This document shows positions 1 to 11,565 of a DNA stretch of 64,000 nt, one piece after another. Below the pieces are notes generated by a model, which was given only the letters and a program-made list of their open reading frames with translations, was not told the origin of the DNA and made no database searches. A program made the position numbers and the translations under genes. Numbering within the stretch: position 1 is the stretch's first letter; each line of letters begins with the position of its first letter. Source of the DNA: Halichoerus grypus (taxonomy: Eukaryota; Chordata; Mammalia; Carnivora; Phocidae); the NCBI RefSeq assembly GCF_964656455.1, contig NC_135714.1, positions 63,699,850 through 63,763,849 of the forward strand, written 5' to 3'.

Positions 1-895
1 ACCAGCATAGCTTTTTACCATTTGTTACAAGAAAATGATAGTCCATATACATATTTATATAGCTGGCCTGTTATAACCCCGATTTTCTCTTGCCAGGACA
101 AATCTTTTTGTTCTAAGCGACTTGGTTTCGAGGCAGGGTGACTTGCAGTGAGTTTTCGTGTCTTGAGCTTAGACAAAATAAAAGAAGGTTCTAATCAAAG
201 GACCAGCTTTTGGGATATTGACGTTTGTGGAGATAAGATTTCACAATCACTTTGGCTCTGACTACACCCTCTCTGGCATTTGACACAGGACTCCTTTAAT
301 TAGGATGTCATGTCTTTAGGAATTTGACGCTCATTTCTTACTTCTCCTTCTAACGGCAATGTATTTTTGATAGTTGCTCAGATGACTATTGGAATGAGGT
401 TGGATGTGCCTTTTCTGATGAACAATACTTGAAAGTATACTTGCTATAATCTCAACAGGGAGCCCAAGATGAGGGCTGGGATTTAATCTACTCACTTTAT
501 CCCCGGAATAGGAAGAAGTAAATAAACTAAAATAATTATATGATAGTTTGGAAAATCTATGAAACCAGCAGGCAGCACATATTCCTTATAAAGCCAGGTT
601 GTTCGCTACATATTTCATGTATTTTCACTAGATTTTACAAACAAATATAAGGAAATGAGAAGAACGAGGCAGAGACATGGAACGGCCTCTCTCCCAGGGC
701 TTGACACGGTTCCTCACGTGCCGTGAGACTACAGAATGTAATGTTATAGTTCTGAATGCCTTGAATTGTTTGGAAATCACGAATGAATGTGGTGTCCCCC
801 CAAGAGCGGAAAGTATTGGTCCCAGGACCTACAGAGCAGTGACAAGGTGGTGTGTAAGCACTGCTATAGATTCACACCCTTCTCCCTTCAGGAAT
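1..895. other. Unique AT-rich sequence, nothing recognised
   Basis: No repeat family, splice-bounded exon or RNA gene is recognisable. A short open frame from 677 runs into the MIR element downstream and has no recognisable protein content. Confidence 0.5.
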
Positions 896-1072
896 CTCCT
901 CACTGCTTCTGACCAGCCCTGGGATCTTCGTATCTCTGAGTGTCAGTTGCCTCCTTTGGTGAAAATGGGGGTCATTATAGGACTTAGCTCATAAAATTGT
1001 AATAAAAATAAAAAATAAAGCACTTACCATAATGCCTGGCACCCAGTAAGCGCACAAGAACTAGATGATCAC
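896..1072 (+). repeat. MIR SINE fragment
   Basis: The end matches the MIR 3' half: a region equivalent to the 'cctcatctgtaaaatggg' block (960-980), then AT-rich spacer, then 'aatgcctggcacccagtaag' near 1031-1050. MIR is an ancient mammalian tRNA-derived SINE. The 5' portion is lost or too diverged to follow. Confidence 0.75.
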
Positions 1073-1927
1073 AGGTTATTGATCTTGTAAAATTTATTTT
1101 GCAGTTACCAAAATGTTCATTGTATGTCCATTACAGCAAAGATACCAGAGAATTTAATGCCATAGGGAAGAAAAACTACTGAAAATATGTTTTTAGGATC
1201 TTCCAAAAGATAGCAGTAATAGAAAGGTAGGAAAAAGAAAAGAAACAACTGTTATTTGAAAAGAAGAAAAATAGAGGAAAGGGGGACAAGAGGGAGTTAA
1301 GGAGGAAAGAAATCATCGTTTGTCAAAAGGAATTATTTTCAAAACAATGTTTCTCTAAAGTAGAAAAAATTTGTACATCTTTCAGTTCAATATTTTGAGA
1401 GGGATGTATTGGGTTATAAGATTGGTTTCATGTAAAAGTGTCAATTCTTTTTAATAACAACATTATTGACAGATATTCAAAGTCTTAAAAAGATATTTGG
1501 TTCATTGCCTGTGAAGAATTCATAAAACTATTTTGACAAAAATTATAGAAGAAAGTTCCATTCTAATTTGTGGTGCCATTAAAATTGTCTGTGATACCTT
1601 ATCTACCACTCATGCCTCTAAGTCCCCAGATCTGGCCAAAAATACCAGCAATATACACCAGAGATTCAGTTACTTTCTTTGAGAGCGTCTGAAAACCGCC
1701 CCACTTCCCTGTGATTTATATATTGTATTTCAGGGGGACCTGTGTCACGGTCTTTTCTGCTTCCATCGTTGGAGATCTACACAATGTACTGTCTGCTCTG
1801 GAGAATTTTTCCATAGAACTCCCAAATCTGTGCTTCATGCAATATGTGCAGCGTTTGTTTGTTTGTTTGGTATGTTTTGTTTTGCTTTGCTTGTTTCACT
1901 CTTGTAGACATTGACCTTTTTCTTCTC
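1073..1927. other. Unique AT-rich sequence
   Basis: Purine-rich stretch at 1200-1320 (many GAAA/GGAA blocks). No gene or known repeat recognised. The small open frame at 1711-1914 has a low-complexity Cys/Leu/Phe-rich translation and no motif. Confidence 0.45.
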
Positions 1928-2162
1928 AAGATACAGTATTCTAGGGGTGCCTGGGTGGCTCAGTTGTTAAGCGTCTGCCTTCAGCTCAGGTCATGATCCC
2001 AGGGTCCTGGGATCGAGCCCCGCATCGGGCTCCCTGCTCAGTGGGAAGCCTGCTTCTCCTTCTCCCACTCCCCCTACTTGTGTTCCCTCTCTCACTGTCT
2101 CTCTCTCTGTCAAATAAATAAATAAAATCTTAAAAAAAAAAAAAAAAAGATGCAGTATTCTA
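1928..2162 (+). mobile_element. CAN-SINE (tRNA-Lys type) with target-site duplications
   Basis: Body about 1944-2148: tRNA-like head beginning ggggtgcctgggtggctcag, a second internal-promoter-like block around the ggtcatgatcccaggg motif, a CT-rich middle, then AAATAAATAAATAAAATCTT and an A16 tail. Flanked by a 16-bp duplication, aagatacagtattcta at 1928-1943 and the same with one mismatch at 2147-2162. An intact, L1-mobilised insertion. Confidence 0.97.
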
Positions 2163-2912
2163 CATTTATCTGCATTGATTTCTGACATTTGCCCTCTTTT
2201 AGCCCGGGTATGTAAGTGATTCGACTTCTGTATCTGGCTGCATACTTGTGTATTATTTACTGTTCTTCGGGCTTTATTATCATCTGCAATGTCAGGTATC
2301 ACTGCTATGGAGCTTGTCCTCTGGGTCACAGTTTAAAGTCAATCCAGTGTGTAACACAAATCTCTCTGGTAATTTTTGAACATTTTTAAAAGACAAGCTC
2401 AAGTATTTTATGTTGGTTATTTATGTTATAGCTCTGAATATAAAGAGTAACCTCTTTAGAAGATAGTTATCCCTGAATTTTAATTCTAATTTTAAATGTA
2501 GCTCTCTCTAGAATGTTGTATAACCAGTCAGTAGAAGCCTTCTGCCTCTTCAGTCTATAAAACAGGATCAATAACATTTGTGTCATTTACTTATGCAAAT
2601 ACAGGCATCTTAGAATGTATAAGACTTCTCTCACCTTACTGTGTGTTTTTAAAAATTAATTTCTAGCTGATAGTAGTTGTTATAATCACCTTCCAATTTT
2701 AATTGGAAGGTCTACACATTTTGGAGAATGAAGAAATTTTGGGGAAGAGCACATTCTATAGAGCACCAAATTCTCTAGTCATGGGTTAGGAGGAGACACT
2801 AAAATAAACTTGTGGGGTAGGGAGGTGGTAGAATTTTGACTTCTTAATTTTTGACAACAGTTCCAGTATCTTAATGAATAACAGACCGTATTGCCCACAT
2901 AACATTTCGTAT
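2163..2912. other. Unique AT-rich sequence with a short perfect hairpin
   Basis: Nothing gene-like. Contains an inverted repeat at 2688-2711 with 11-bp arms (accttccaatt / aattggaaggt) and a 2-base loop. Confidence 0.45.
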
Positions 2913-3144
2913 ATAAAAGCACTTTGTGGGGTGCCTGGGTGGCTCAGTCGGTTGAGCATCCAACTCTTGGTTTCCTCTCAGGTCGTGATCTCAGGGTCCT
3001 GAGATCGAGCTCCATGTGGGGCTCCATGTTCAGCGGGGAGTCTGCTTGGGAGTCTCTCTCTCCCTCTCCCTCTGCTCCTCCCCCCACTCTCTCCCTCTCT
3101 AAAATAAATAAATAAACCTTAAAATAAGATAAAAGCACTTTATG
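2913..3144 (+). mobile_element. CAN-SINE, older subtype, with target-site duplications
   Basis: Body about 2929-3128. It has the 'gagcatccaactcttggtttc' variant of the tRNA-like region, a CT-rich segment and an AAATAAATAAAC tail. Target duplication ataaaagcactttgtg (2913-2928) matches 3129-3144 with one mismatch. The subtype differs from the majority of copies in this window. Confidence 0.96.
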
Positions 3145-3329
3145 TATTAGGAGTAACCCATATCACAGTGTTAGAAACATTTTTAGTTATATTATTTGCC
3201 ATTTGATTCTGTTGTTGATACATTTTCTCTAAAGACTTTGAAAATACTGTCTGTAATCAAACCTCTCAGTCTTTTTCAATATATTTATCTTGGAACAACT
3301 GTTCTTCCCTACTTCATATCTGTGCATGG

Positions 3330-3530
3330 ATATAGATAGATAAGACAGATTAGATGGTCGATGGATGATGACAGATAGATAAATAACTAAAGAGATGGTA
3401 GATCGGTGGGGAGGGAGAGAGAGAGTGTGGGCTCTGGTTTGGGCAGATGGAGAGAGAGAGAGATATGAGTGGGGTAGGAGCAGTAATAGGGTTAAAACAG
3501 AGACAGACATAGAGATAGGTAGAGATATGT
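3330..3530. repeat. Degenerate GATA/GACA and GA simple repeat
   Basis: Interrupted gata, gatg and gaca units at 3330-3400 pass into gagagaga tracts at 3412-3425 and 3450-3463, then gacagaga/gatag units to 3525. On the minus strand this opens a Ser/Leu-rich frame (3229-3552) that is a repeat artefact. Confidence 0.8.
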
Positions 3531-4835
3531 AGTCCTGAGACAATGTTTGCACACTTTAGTTAGCAGTTTAACTATGCCAGAACCATTTATTTACTTACCT
3601 AATTTTATGCTACTGACATTTGTTCTGTCTCTAGCTTTATAATAGGTTTTATTAACTGATGGGGGAAGTTCTTCCCTAATATCCTTCTTTCTCAAAATGT
3701 CTTGGCAATTTTTCTTACACTCTCATTATTCCACAGATTACCTATTTTGATCAGCTGAAACAAGATACCTTGGAATTCTGATTGTGATTTTATTAGATGT
3801 GTATCTATTGGGATTGTTTTACATCCTTGTAATATCAAGTCTTTTCAATCAGAAACATGGTATGTTTTCCTGAACTTTAAAAATTATTAGTTTCAAATTC
3901 TACCTCTCACCTGTTACTTAATACTAGGCCTGTATTCTAAACATCCACTTACTCAACTCAATTTGGCCTAGAAATAGCCTCTTACAGAATTATAAAGGAT
4001 TCTAAGAAGAAAACATTTGAAGAAGTCTTAGAAGGCAAATGGAATGCTAAGCACAGCGCTCAGCCTGTACCTTCCATTCACTCTTAGCCCCATTTGTAGT
4101 GAAAGAACACAACTGAGGGAATGAATATAGAAAGAGTGTAATTTTCAACATTTATGAGTCACTTAATTCCCCATTAATAGAATTCATTAATACTCTATTA
4201 ATACAGTATTCACAAATTGTAGCACTTGGATCAACCTTTAAAATACATCACTATATTTTTATAGTCCTTCTTACAAGCAATCTCTAACCTCCATAGAAGA
4301 TAAAGTAGTACTTGGAGTGAAACATTTTCAGTCCATCTGGGGCATGACTGAAATCTACATGCAACGTAAGTGGAAGGAATGGGGCTTCCCGGTTCTTAAA
4401 ACAAAACAAATAACAGTAACAAAATCCTCTCCTTCGACCTTTAACATAGTAGGCTGAAAGATCATGTCTTCAACGCAGGATTTGGATTTCCCCTTAACTC
4501 TTACTGAAAGTCATTTACTTACTCCCTTTTCCTTCCCTCCTCGTAAGGTGAGCGCATGGCAGTTTTGTGGTCTTCACTCTCTCCTTTGGGTCTGGCCAGG
4601 GTAACTCACACAGTTAAAACTTCCAGTCTATGCCAACCCTGAGAGCAAGACTCTCCCTTCAGCCAGACTTGTCCTGTCCTATAGGAGCTATTCTACTCTC
4701 TCATCCTGTAAACTCAGCTACTGCAGCAGAACTTCCCACCAGTCCCATTATCAAGCGAGATTATGCTTAAATGGAGCTTCATTACTGGGGAAATTGTGAC
4801 TAATATTATTAATTAAGTAATATCAGCAAATAAGA
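3531..4835. other. Unique sequence, nothing recognised
   Basis: AT-rich with no familiar repeat. The 4440-4760 part is somewhat more GC-rich but holds no long frame or splice-flanked exon that I can support. Confidence 0.45.
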
Positions 4836-4837
4836 CT

Positions 4838-5022
4838 TATTTCATTCCCATGAAATGTCCATCACTGTACCAAATATTATACATATTTTTAAAAATACTT
4901 TGTTAAAAGAAATTGTGTAATGAATTATTCCCATTGTTGAGGTAAAAAGATTTTAAATTCAGAAAGGTTAAATCTTGCCTAAATTCATAAGATAAATATT
5001 GAACTCAAGATCGTTAGTCAAA
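4838..5022 (-). repeat. Probable MIR fragment
   Basis: Read on the minus strand, the spacing of a 'gatcttgagttcaatatt' block, an 'aggcaagatttaacctttctg' type block and the later 'acaatgggaat' motif follows the MIR core. Strongly diverged. Confidence 0.45.
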
Positions 5023-5126
5023 TTGTTGCTACATTTCAGTTAAATTATTAGGGATATGCTCATTGATTTAGGTAAGGATATTTAATAAGACTTTAGCATA
5101 ATAAAAACTGAGAGAAGAGGATGTAA

Positions 5127-5350
5127 TCAAATGTCCACTTTTTTTTTTTTAAGATTTTTATTAATTTATTTAACAGAGATAGAGAGCACAAGTAGGCAGA
5201 GCGGCAGACAGAGGGAGAGGGAGAAGCAGGCTCTCCGCCGAGCAGGGAGCCCTATGCGGGGCTCGATCCCAGGACCCTGGGATCATGACCTGAGCTGAAG
5301 GCAGCCGCTTAACCGACTGAGCCACTCAGGCGCCCCTCAAATGTCCACTT
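5127..5350 (-). mobile_element. CAN-SINE with target-site duplications
   Basis: Body about 5141-5336 in reverse orientation: T-run at left, AAGATTTTTATTAATTTATTT, GA-rich block, then the tRNA-like head ending gccactcaggcgcccc. Exact 14-bp target duplication tcaaatgtccactt at 5127-5140 and 5337-5350. Confidence 0.97.
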
Positions 5351-6395
5351 CTTGATCTTTAGTTTTGCCTTGGCTGTTTCCTTATATCCTTCCTTCTCAA
5401 GAGATATCACACATATCACACAAGAAATACACACAAGATCAAGGTCTCCATTATTTACAAATTAATTACTAAGCAGCCTAAAGATTTGAAGTTACAAAGA
5501 TGGATTTGTTTATAATCTTTGAAGAGTCCCCCTTTTGTTGAATAAAGTTACTTTATAAAACTTTCATTTGGGATACTTTAATAATTGCTGGACTTCATCT
5601 TCATTTGCTATTTAAGGAACTCACAATTTAGAAAGATATTTGCACTATTGTATTTTTGCTACATTTCTCATGTATTTAATCTCTAGTTGATATACATAGA
5701 TCCAATACTACCTCTTTAAATATATGGCTACAGTTCACTTAGAAGTATTTATCTGTTTATGGGGGTGTTTATCTGTCAGTCAGCCAGTATTTATTGAGGG
5801 TCCACAGAGTATGTGAGTGTTTGTGAACATGAAGCTTGTACATTATTTAATTTTGAAAAATGGCACTTGTAAATTCTGACAGACTAACTCTAAAATGAGA
5901 ATAATATTGTTTTCCTAAACCTATTTTGTGTAAATGCTATTGTAACCAAGTCTTTTGGCCTCCAAAGCATTAATCACATGCACTTGGTATGACTCCCATG
6001 AGAGTGACCCAATGCATGACTGAATTTTTGTTGTTAATACTCCTGATGTTTTGGTCTGTAACAGGACCACTCCCCTGGCTAGAATCCTGTTGTGAGCTCA
6101 CGAATTGCTTGCTGTAGACATACTCACACTCTGGATATTGGAATGAGAATGAGATCTAGCTTAGAAACAGCCATCTATGATTCTTTATAGCTGTAGCATT
6201 GGAATAATCACTTAGCCTCAGGAGATTTCAGAGTCTCCTTCTGACAGAAATGTTAACAGTGATAATTATATTCATATTAACAATGAACTTGGATATTTGT
6301 TAAATATCTGGAACCATATTCTATTATTCTCTTTGCTAAGAGTTTTAGATAGATTATTTTAAAAGAATTTTTACAATAAATCTCAATTACAACAC
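5351..6395. other. Mostly unique; possible L2/MIR scraps
   Basis: At 5780-5830 the phrase cagccagtatttattgaggg resembles the reverse-strand 3' end of L2. At 6280-6400 there is a weak reverse MIR-like block. Neither is firm. No gene features. Confidence 0.35.
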
Positions 6396-6625
6396 CACCA
6401 TTATCTCCATACTGCATCCCACCCACATCCCCAACTTAAAACATTCCAATGCCTTCTCCTTGCTTTAGGATAAAAACTAAAAACCTTTACGTAGCCTACA
6501 TGTCTCTATATTTCTCACAGTTTTTCGCTCATACTCCCTTTAATCCCTGTGCATCAGCCACACCAGGCCTGCTTTTTTTTTTTTTTTCCAATTCCTTGAA
6601 TATACCATGTTTCTTCTCCTATTGA
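6396..6625 (+). repeat. L2 LINE fragment
   Basis: The order 'ccaatgccttctccttgctttaggataaaa', 'cctttacgtagcctacatg', 'gccacaccaggcctgc' parallels the L2 ORF2-to-3' region. An uninterrupted T15 tract (about 6574-6588) has expanded inside it. Confidence 0.7.
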
Positions 6626-7484
6626 TGATACACTAAGGAGGAATATTTGTAACATATACAACAGAAGCTTTATATAATCAACAGAAGCAGTTCCTTAAAT
6701 CCATTGGGAAAAGAATATTACCTAAGTAGAAAAAATATAGGCAAATCACCACAAGAGACAATCCATACAAAAGCAAACAGAAATGGAAATAAATATTAAG
6801 ATGTTTGATTTCACTAATTTTAAGGCAATGCAAATTGTAACAATGAGATGAGGTATTTGCCTGTGGAAGTTTCCTAGCATTGACAGAGACAGGCAGGACA
6901 AGAAAATTCTAGTATCTTTCTCATCCACTTTTATACATGTATCCTAACATGGCAGTGATGTGTCTTCTAGCTTTATGTATGCATTATAAGGAAGATCTAC
7001 ACCATTCACCTAAGTATAATATATACATGAACACAGGAAAGAATCTGTGAATGACACAATATTGATATATTGTTTCAAGGTATACTTGACATCACAGAGA
7101 AACTATAAAATCAGGAAAACTCCAGTATTTCACATTTTTTTATTGTACTGGTAAAATATATAAAACCATATTTGCAATAAAGGTAGAAACGAGCAAGTGT
7201 CACAACAGTGTTTCGACCAAAACACTTGAGAAATTCTGCCCTCTAAAGAAAAATATCAGATTGAATGCCATGTGTTCATCACTGAAAAACAAGAGTACAC
7301 GATGCATTTGATGAGTTGATATGCCACCTGCAACTGCTTGTCAAAAGCCCAAGTATGTACAGCTTGTAAGTATCATCATTCAAACTAGAATTGTAGAAAA
7401 CATTTAAATGTAAGTGGTGAGAAAAAAAAAAAACCACTATTATGCAAGTCAAGATTAACTCTGCTCAATCATTTTTTTAGACTT
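6626..7484. other. Unique AT-rich sequence
   Basis: No recognisable repeat, exon or RNA. Short A-tract at 7421-7433. Confidence 0.45.
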
Positions 7485-7855
7485 CCACTTTGAAATGATT
7501 ATAGATTCACAAGAAGCTGCAAAAATAGTGAAGGCCTGTATGTCATTCACCCAGTTCCTCCCAATGATTACTTCTTATGTAACTATAGAACAATATTCAA
7601 ATCCAAAAATTGATATTGACACAATGTGTACCATTTTATTCCATGTGCCATTTACAACACGTGTATCACATGTGTAGATTCCTACCACTACCACCACAAT
7701 CAAGATACAGAACAAATTAATCCATCACCACTAAGGTATCCTTCATGCTGTCCCTTGGAGTCACAGCCTTCTCCCTCTTTTCTCTTATCTCTAACTCCTA
7801 GCAACTACTAATCTCTTCTCCGTCTCTATAGTTTGGTCAGTTTGATTTACTCAAT
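7485..7855 (-). mobile_element. L1M 3'-region fragment, antisense
   Basis: The segment running 'gaaatgattatagattcacaagaagctgcaaaaatagt' to 'accacaatcaagatacagaac' and 'agcaactactaatctcttctccgtctctatagttt' corresponds to the antisense of an old L1M 3' UTR that is common in mammals. Short frames across it have no value as genes. Confidence 0.65.
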
Positions 7856-8860
7856 CACTTTTACCTTTAGTTTTATGTGCATTTGTAATTGTGAATTTTT
7901 AAAGTAATAACACTTTCAAAAACATTTCAGAAGTAAACATCAGAGCTTTCAAACCTTGTAAGAGGTTTAGGCAATGCTAAATGAATTTGCATGTGTCTTA
8001 ACTAACTCTGGTAATTCCAAACCAATGGGCTCATTCAGTATACCAGATGACCATGTTGACAATGGCAACTGTGGTACTAACTCATATATACCCTCCTATC
8101 AGTCAGCAAACCCTTTTTTGTCCATTTGACCTTAATAATCAATGCCATCTATTATACCTCATCTACTAATCTATTTCCTCCTAAGACTAACCATTTATAC
8201 ATACAAATAAAACGTAGTTAGCAATTACTATGCACCTAATATCGCATTAATATTGTATGAAAAGACATAGAGCCTTGAAGAACTTAAAATACAGATGAGG
8301 ACTTATTTTTAAAATATTCTATTGTTACATTTTAGTTTTCTAGTCCCATTTATTGAACACAAAGTGGCTACTGTATAATTACTGTTACATAACTATTCAT
8401 TTTAAATATTGCCTCATCATGTTTTTTGAATGACTGATACAGTCAAAGGATGCCATGAATTTAAGCAGAAATCTCCATTTGCTTCTGTTCATTAACTAAA
8501 GCTTAGGATATTTGTGTCCTGTTTTGGACTGGAGTTCTATTCCAATTATCATTGGATTTGTAGTTCAATTAAACCTTGATAGGCTCATCCAAGGATGCAT
8601 TCAATCATCCAGCACAGAAAGCTAAACTCATTTTTGCACATTCAGTACCAGATAATCCAGATTTTCTCCATGTTAATAGATGTTTGGGCATGGAAAGGAA
8701 ACTGCATCAGTCTGCATTGGCCATATTAGTGTAAAGTAACCAGTGCCAGCGTTTCATTTCCTGTGTAGATTTAGTGTATAAAGAAATAACTATGAAACAC
8801 ATAGACCACTCACAATAGAGGCAATATGTTGCTTTTGTAAGTGAAGAATTATATATAATA
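7856..8860. other. Unique AT-rich sequence
   Basis: No gene or repeat that I can name. Confidence 0.45.
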
Positions 8861-8861
8861 G

Positions 8862-9446
8862 TGACCATGTGTATGTGCTTTGAGGTGGTGAGGTTCGGAG
8901 CTGATGGCCAAGAAAGAATTCTTGAGAGACATCTTTGGTGTAAAAAGGTAGTTTTATTAAAGCACAGGGACAGGACCGGTGGGCAGAAGGAGCTGCACTG
9001 GGGTCATGAGGAGTGGTCCCATTATATACTTTCAAGTGGGGAGGGGGTTAGGGACAGCACAAGCCTCCAAGGAATTTTGTAAATAATGTGTCCAGGATCC
9101 TGAGGGGGCTAGCTCTTGTTAGGAAAGGTCATTAATTACTGTTCAGTAAACCCTCAGTCATGAGATACTTCAGATGTATATCAATGGGCCGTAGGCTTGG
9201 AGGATGATGGCTAACATGTATCTTGGGGGATAGAGATAAAGGAAGTCTCCAAAGCAAATTTTATGTGCTAAAGAAGACTTATAGGATCCTGGAGGTGGGG
9301 CTAAGATCGCCTTTTGCCCTTAGCAAAGTATCAACATCGAGGCAGCTGAGCTTCCAGAGGAAGGTCACTCTACCTTTTCCAAGGACTTGTCAAAGGGCTG
9401 CAGGCAGCAAGGAGATTTTTTTCTTTTGCCTTTGTTTCCCACATCA
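8862..9446 (-). mobile_element. Solo ERV-type LTR with visible promoter and polyadenylation signal
   Basis: Read on the minus strand it starts TGATGTGGGAAAC near 9446. It carries a TATA box (agtatataatggg, complement of about 9018-9030) and, about 70 bp on, AATAAA within ctttaataaaac (complement of 8953-8958). A short U5-like stretch follows, with 'gatgtctctcaagaattc'. The TATA-to-AATAAA spacing is typical of retroviral U3-R. No internal retroviral sequence adjoins it, so it is a solo LTR. I could not pair a clean target duplication, so boundaries are approximate. Class I (gammaretrovirus-like) is my guess from architecture. Confidence 0.75.
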
Positions 9447-9637
9447 ATGACATACATGTGTTGGTTTTATTCTATGAGTACCTTTATAAGATGAGTTAAC
9501 ATATATTGCAGTGATGTTATTAGAAATAGAATAATCAGTAAAGAAAATAGTATTATAAAATATTGAGGTGTATCTTGTTGTTGTAGTTTCTTTTGTATTA
9601 ATTTCTTTGTTTTGTTTCTTTTCTTCCAAAGATAACC

Positions 9638-9882
9638 TCCACAATATAGTGGTTGTGACGATTCTACATAGGTAGACCTGTGTTTGATACCCAACTCTAA
9701 ACATTTATCACTTGTGTGGCCCTGAACAAGCATTTTCATTTGTAAAATTTAACTGTTAATCTCTGTTTTTGAGTGGTTGTAAGACTAAATTAGGTTTTCC
9801 TTATGGATTCTCAGCACAGTCCCTGGCATAGAGTAAGAGTTCAGTAAATATTGGTGGCTCTTACTTTAATTATTATCATATT
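9638..9882 (+). repeat. MIR SINE
   Basis: Near full-length MIR: 'agacctgtgtttgatacccaactct', 'cacttgtgtggccctgaacaag', 'catttgtaaaattt', then 'cacagtccctggcatagagtaagagttcagtaaatattggtggct'. The order and spacing are unmistakable despite divergence. Confidence 0.88.
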
Positions 9883-10493
9883 TAGCACAAACAAATATTT
9901 TGAGAAAGTTTTTAACATTTAATCAGTATATAATCTCCATTAATACCCACCGTCCTCTCTTTAGAATTTTCATAATATTCATAAAAATGAATAACTTAGT
10001 TTATCTGTAATTAAAGATAATGGCCAAATAAAGGCACTTCACCCCACTGTTCCTGAAGCCAATTAAAAAAAAAAAACTATAAAAAGAATGGAAAACAGAG
10101 GAGAAAACCCCATCTAAAATAAAACTAGGAAAGCACAGCAAAACCACAGATTATGACTGAGAGCTGCTAAATCCAATGGAATTTGTACCAAATTAAGAAA
10201 GTTTTCTTAATTGGACATTAACATCTGCCAATCTTTCACATCATTCAGTCTTCCAATAATCAACCGGGCCTGAAGGGCTCCAAAGATGACTCTGTTTTGC
10301 ACTAAAAATGAGAGAGTGGAAAATGTGAGAGCCTCGGTAGCCCTTCCATATAGCAGCGGAGCAGAGGGAGAGGCAGAATGAGGAATCAGGAAAACAAGAT
10401 GACCTTAAGCAGAAGCAGACTGCTGGTGAAGGAGAGGCCACGAATGGCAGCCAACCTTGACTGCTAATCAAAGACAGGAAGATAAACAAATGC
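9883..10493. other. Unique sequence
   Basis: No recognised repeat or gene. It includes an A12 tract near 10065. A minus-strand Ser/Phe-rich frame at 10241-10489 has no motif. Confidence 0.45.
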
Positions 10494-10830
10494 TGTTATG
10501 AGTTGAATTCATATGTTGAAGTCCTAACCCCCAATTTGACTGTATTTGGAGATAGGACCATTAAGGAGGTGATTAAGGTTAAATCACATCATGAGGGTGG
10601 GGCCTACAACTGGTGTCCTTGTAAGAAGAGACACAAGCAAACTGCGTTTATAGAGAGAAGGCCATGTGAGGACAGCCATCTGCAAACCAAAGAGAGAGGT
10701 CTTAGGGAGAAATCAAACCTACCTGCACTTTGATATTGGAATTCAGTCTCCAGAATTGTGAGAAATTGATTTGTGCTGTTTAAGCTACCCAGTCTGGGTA
10801 TTTTGTTATAATCCCAATAGCCAAATTTGG
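10494..10830 (+). mobile_element. MLT1-type (ERVL-MaLR) solo LTR
   Basis: Begins TGTTATGAGTTGAATTC and continues 'catatgttgaagtcctaaccccc', 'gatgagggtggggcc'-like text at 10590, 'tgtccttgtaagaagagacac', 'gagaaggccatgtgagga' and 'ccagaattgtgag'. It ends near 'cccagtctgggtattttgttata'. This is the MLT1 consensus layout. Confidence 0.88.
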
Positions 10831-11036
10831 AATGATGTGAGCAAGAAAATAAATAAGGAGAGTATTTAATTATAACCTGCAGAATAAAATAAATATCCAT
10901 GAGTCCATATTTATATAAATGAGTAATCGAGTAAATAAATAAAGGGAATAGCAGCTCCTTTTTATAAAAGAAATCCTATTAATAAATGTAGGGGGGCTGA
11001 GAGAAATAAAAAACTATCATTAGGTAAACACCACTA
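10831..11036 (+). repeat. AT-rich segment, possibly L1M-derived
   Basis: Runs of aaataaataa and 'ccatgagtccatatttatataaa' resemble AT-rich internal sequence of old L1 copies. The assignment is weak. It lies between an LTR and a SINE scrap. Confidence 0.3.
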
Positions 11037-11150
11037 TCATAATTGCTGCAAGCAAGAGCCATCAGATGGATGCTGGTGTTGGGCTCTGCACTGGGCTTGG
11101 AACCTGCTTAAGATTCTCTCTCTCCCTCTCTCCCTGCCCTCCCCCTTCCC
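11037..11150 (+). mobile_element. CAN-SINE fragment, 5'-truncated and tail-less
   Basis: Only the middle remains: 'gttgggctctgcactgggcttggaacctgcttaagattctctctctccctc' up to 'cccccttcccta'. The tRNA-like head and A-tail are missing. The 'gcttaagattctctctc' wording belongs to the older subtype. Confidence 0.75.
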
Positions 11151-11189
11151 TAAAAATGATCCTATGCATAGTCTCACACATACATGTAA

Positions 11190-11565
11190 ACATATCAGGG
11201 TTTTTCCAATAGAATACTCTGCAACTAATAAAAAGAATGAGGTTGATCTATCTACTTTCATGGGGATAAGAATCAGTTGTAAAATAAAAAAGTAAACCAG
11301 AAAAGTGTGTTTTACATGCCAATTAGTGCATAAAATATATATATAGTTTATATCTATATCAGTAGGTATGAGTTTTTACATGAGAATTTTCTCAAAAATT
11401 CTCCAAGAAAATTTTGATAGTGGTGATTTCTGAGGAGTAGAGCTACCAGGATGGAATAAGGAACAGGTACTTTTAATTTTATATCCTTCTATATTATTTG
11501 AATTTTTATTATAACATTTGAGTTTTCACAATGGAAATATTTAAAAGGAAACTGTTTTGGTAATT
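11190..11565 (+). mobile_element. L1M ORF2 end / 3' UTR fragment
   Basis: 'actctgcaactaataaaaagaatgag...gatctat' is the decayed end of L1 ORF2. It is followed by '...gtggtgatttctgaggagtagagc' and 'acttttaattttatatccttctatattatttgaattttt', a typical old L1 3' UTR. An AT dinucleotide run sits at 11334-11345. Confidence 0.78.

Noticed and set aside
1944..2148. tRNA gene suggested by A-box/B-box-like motifs
   Set aside because: These are the tRNA-derived heads of CAN-SINEs, repeated some fifteen times with A-tails and target duplications; no separate tRNA gene is seen.
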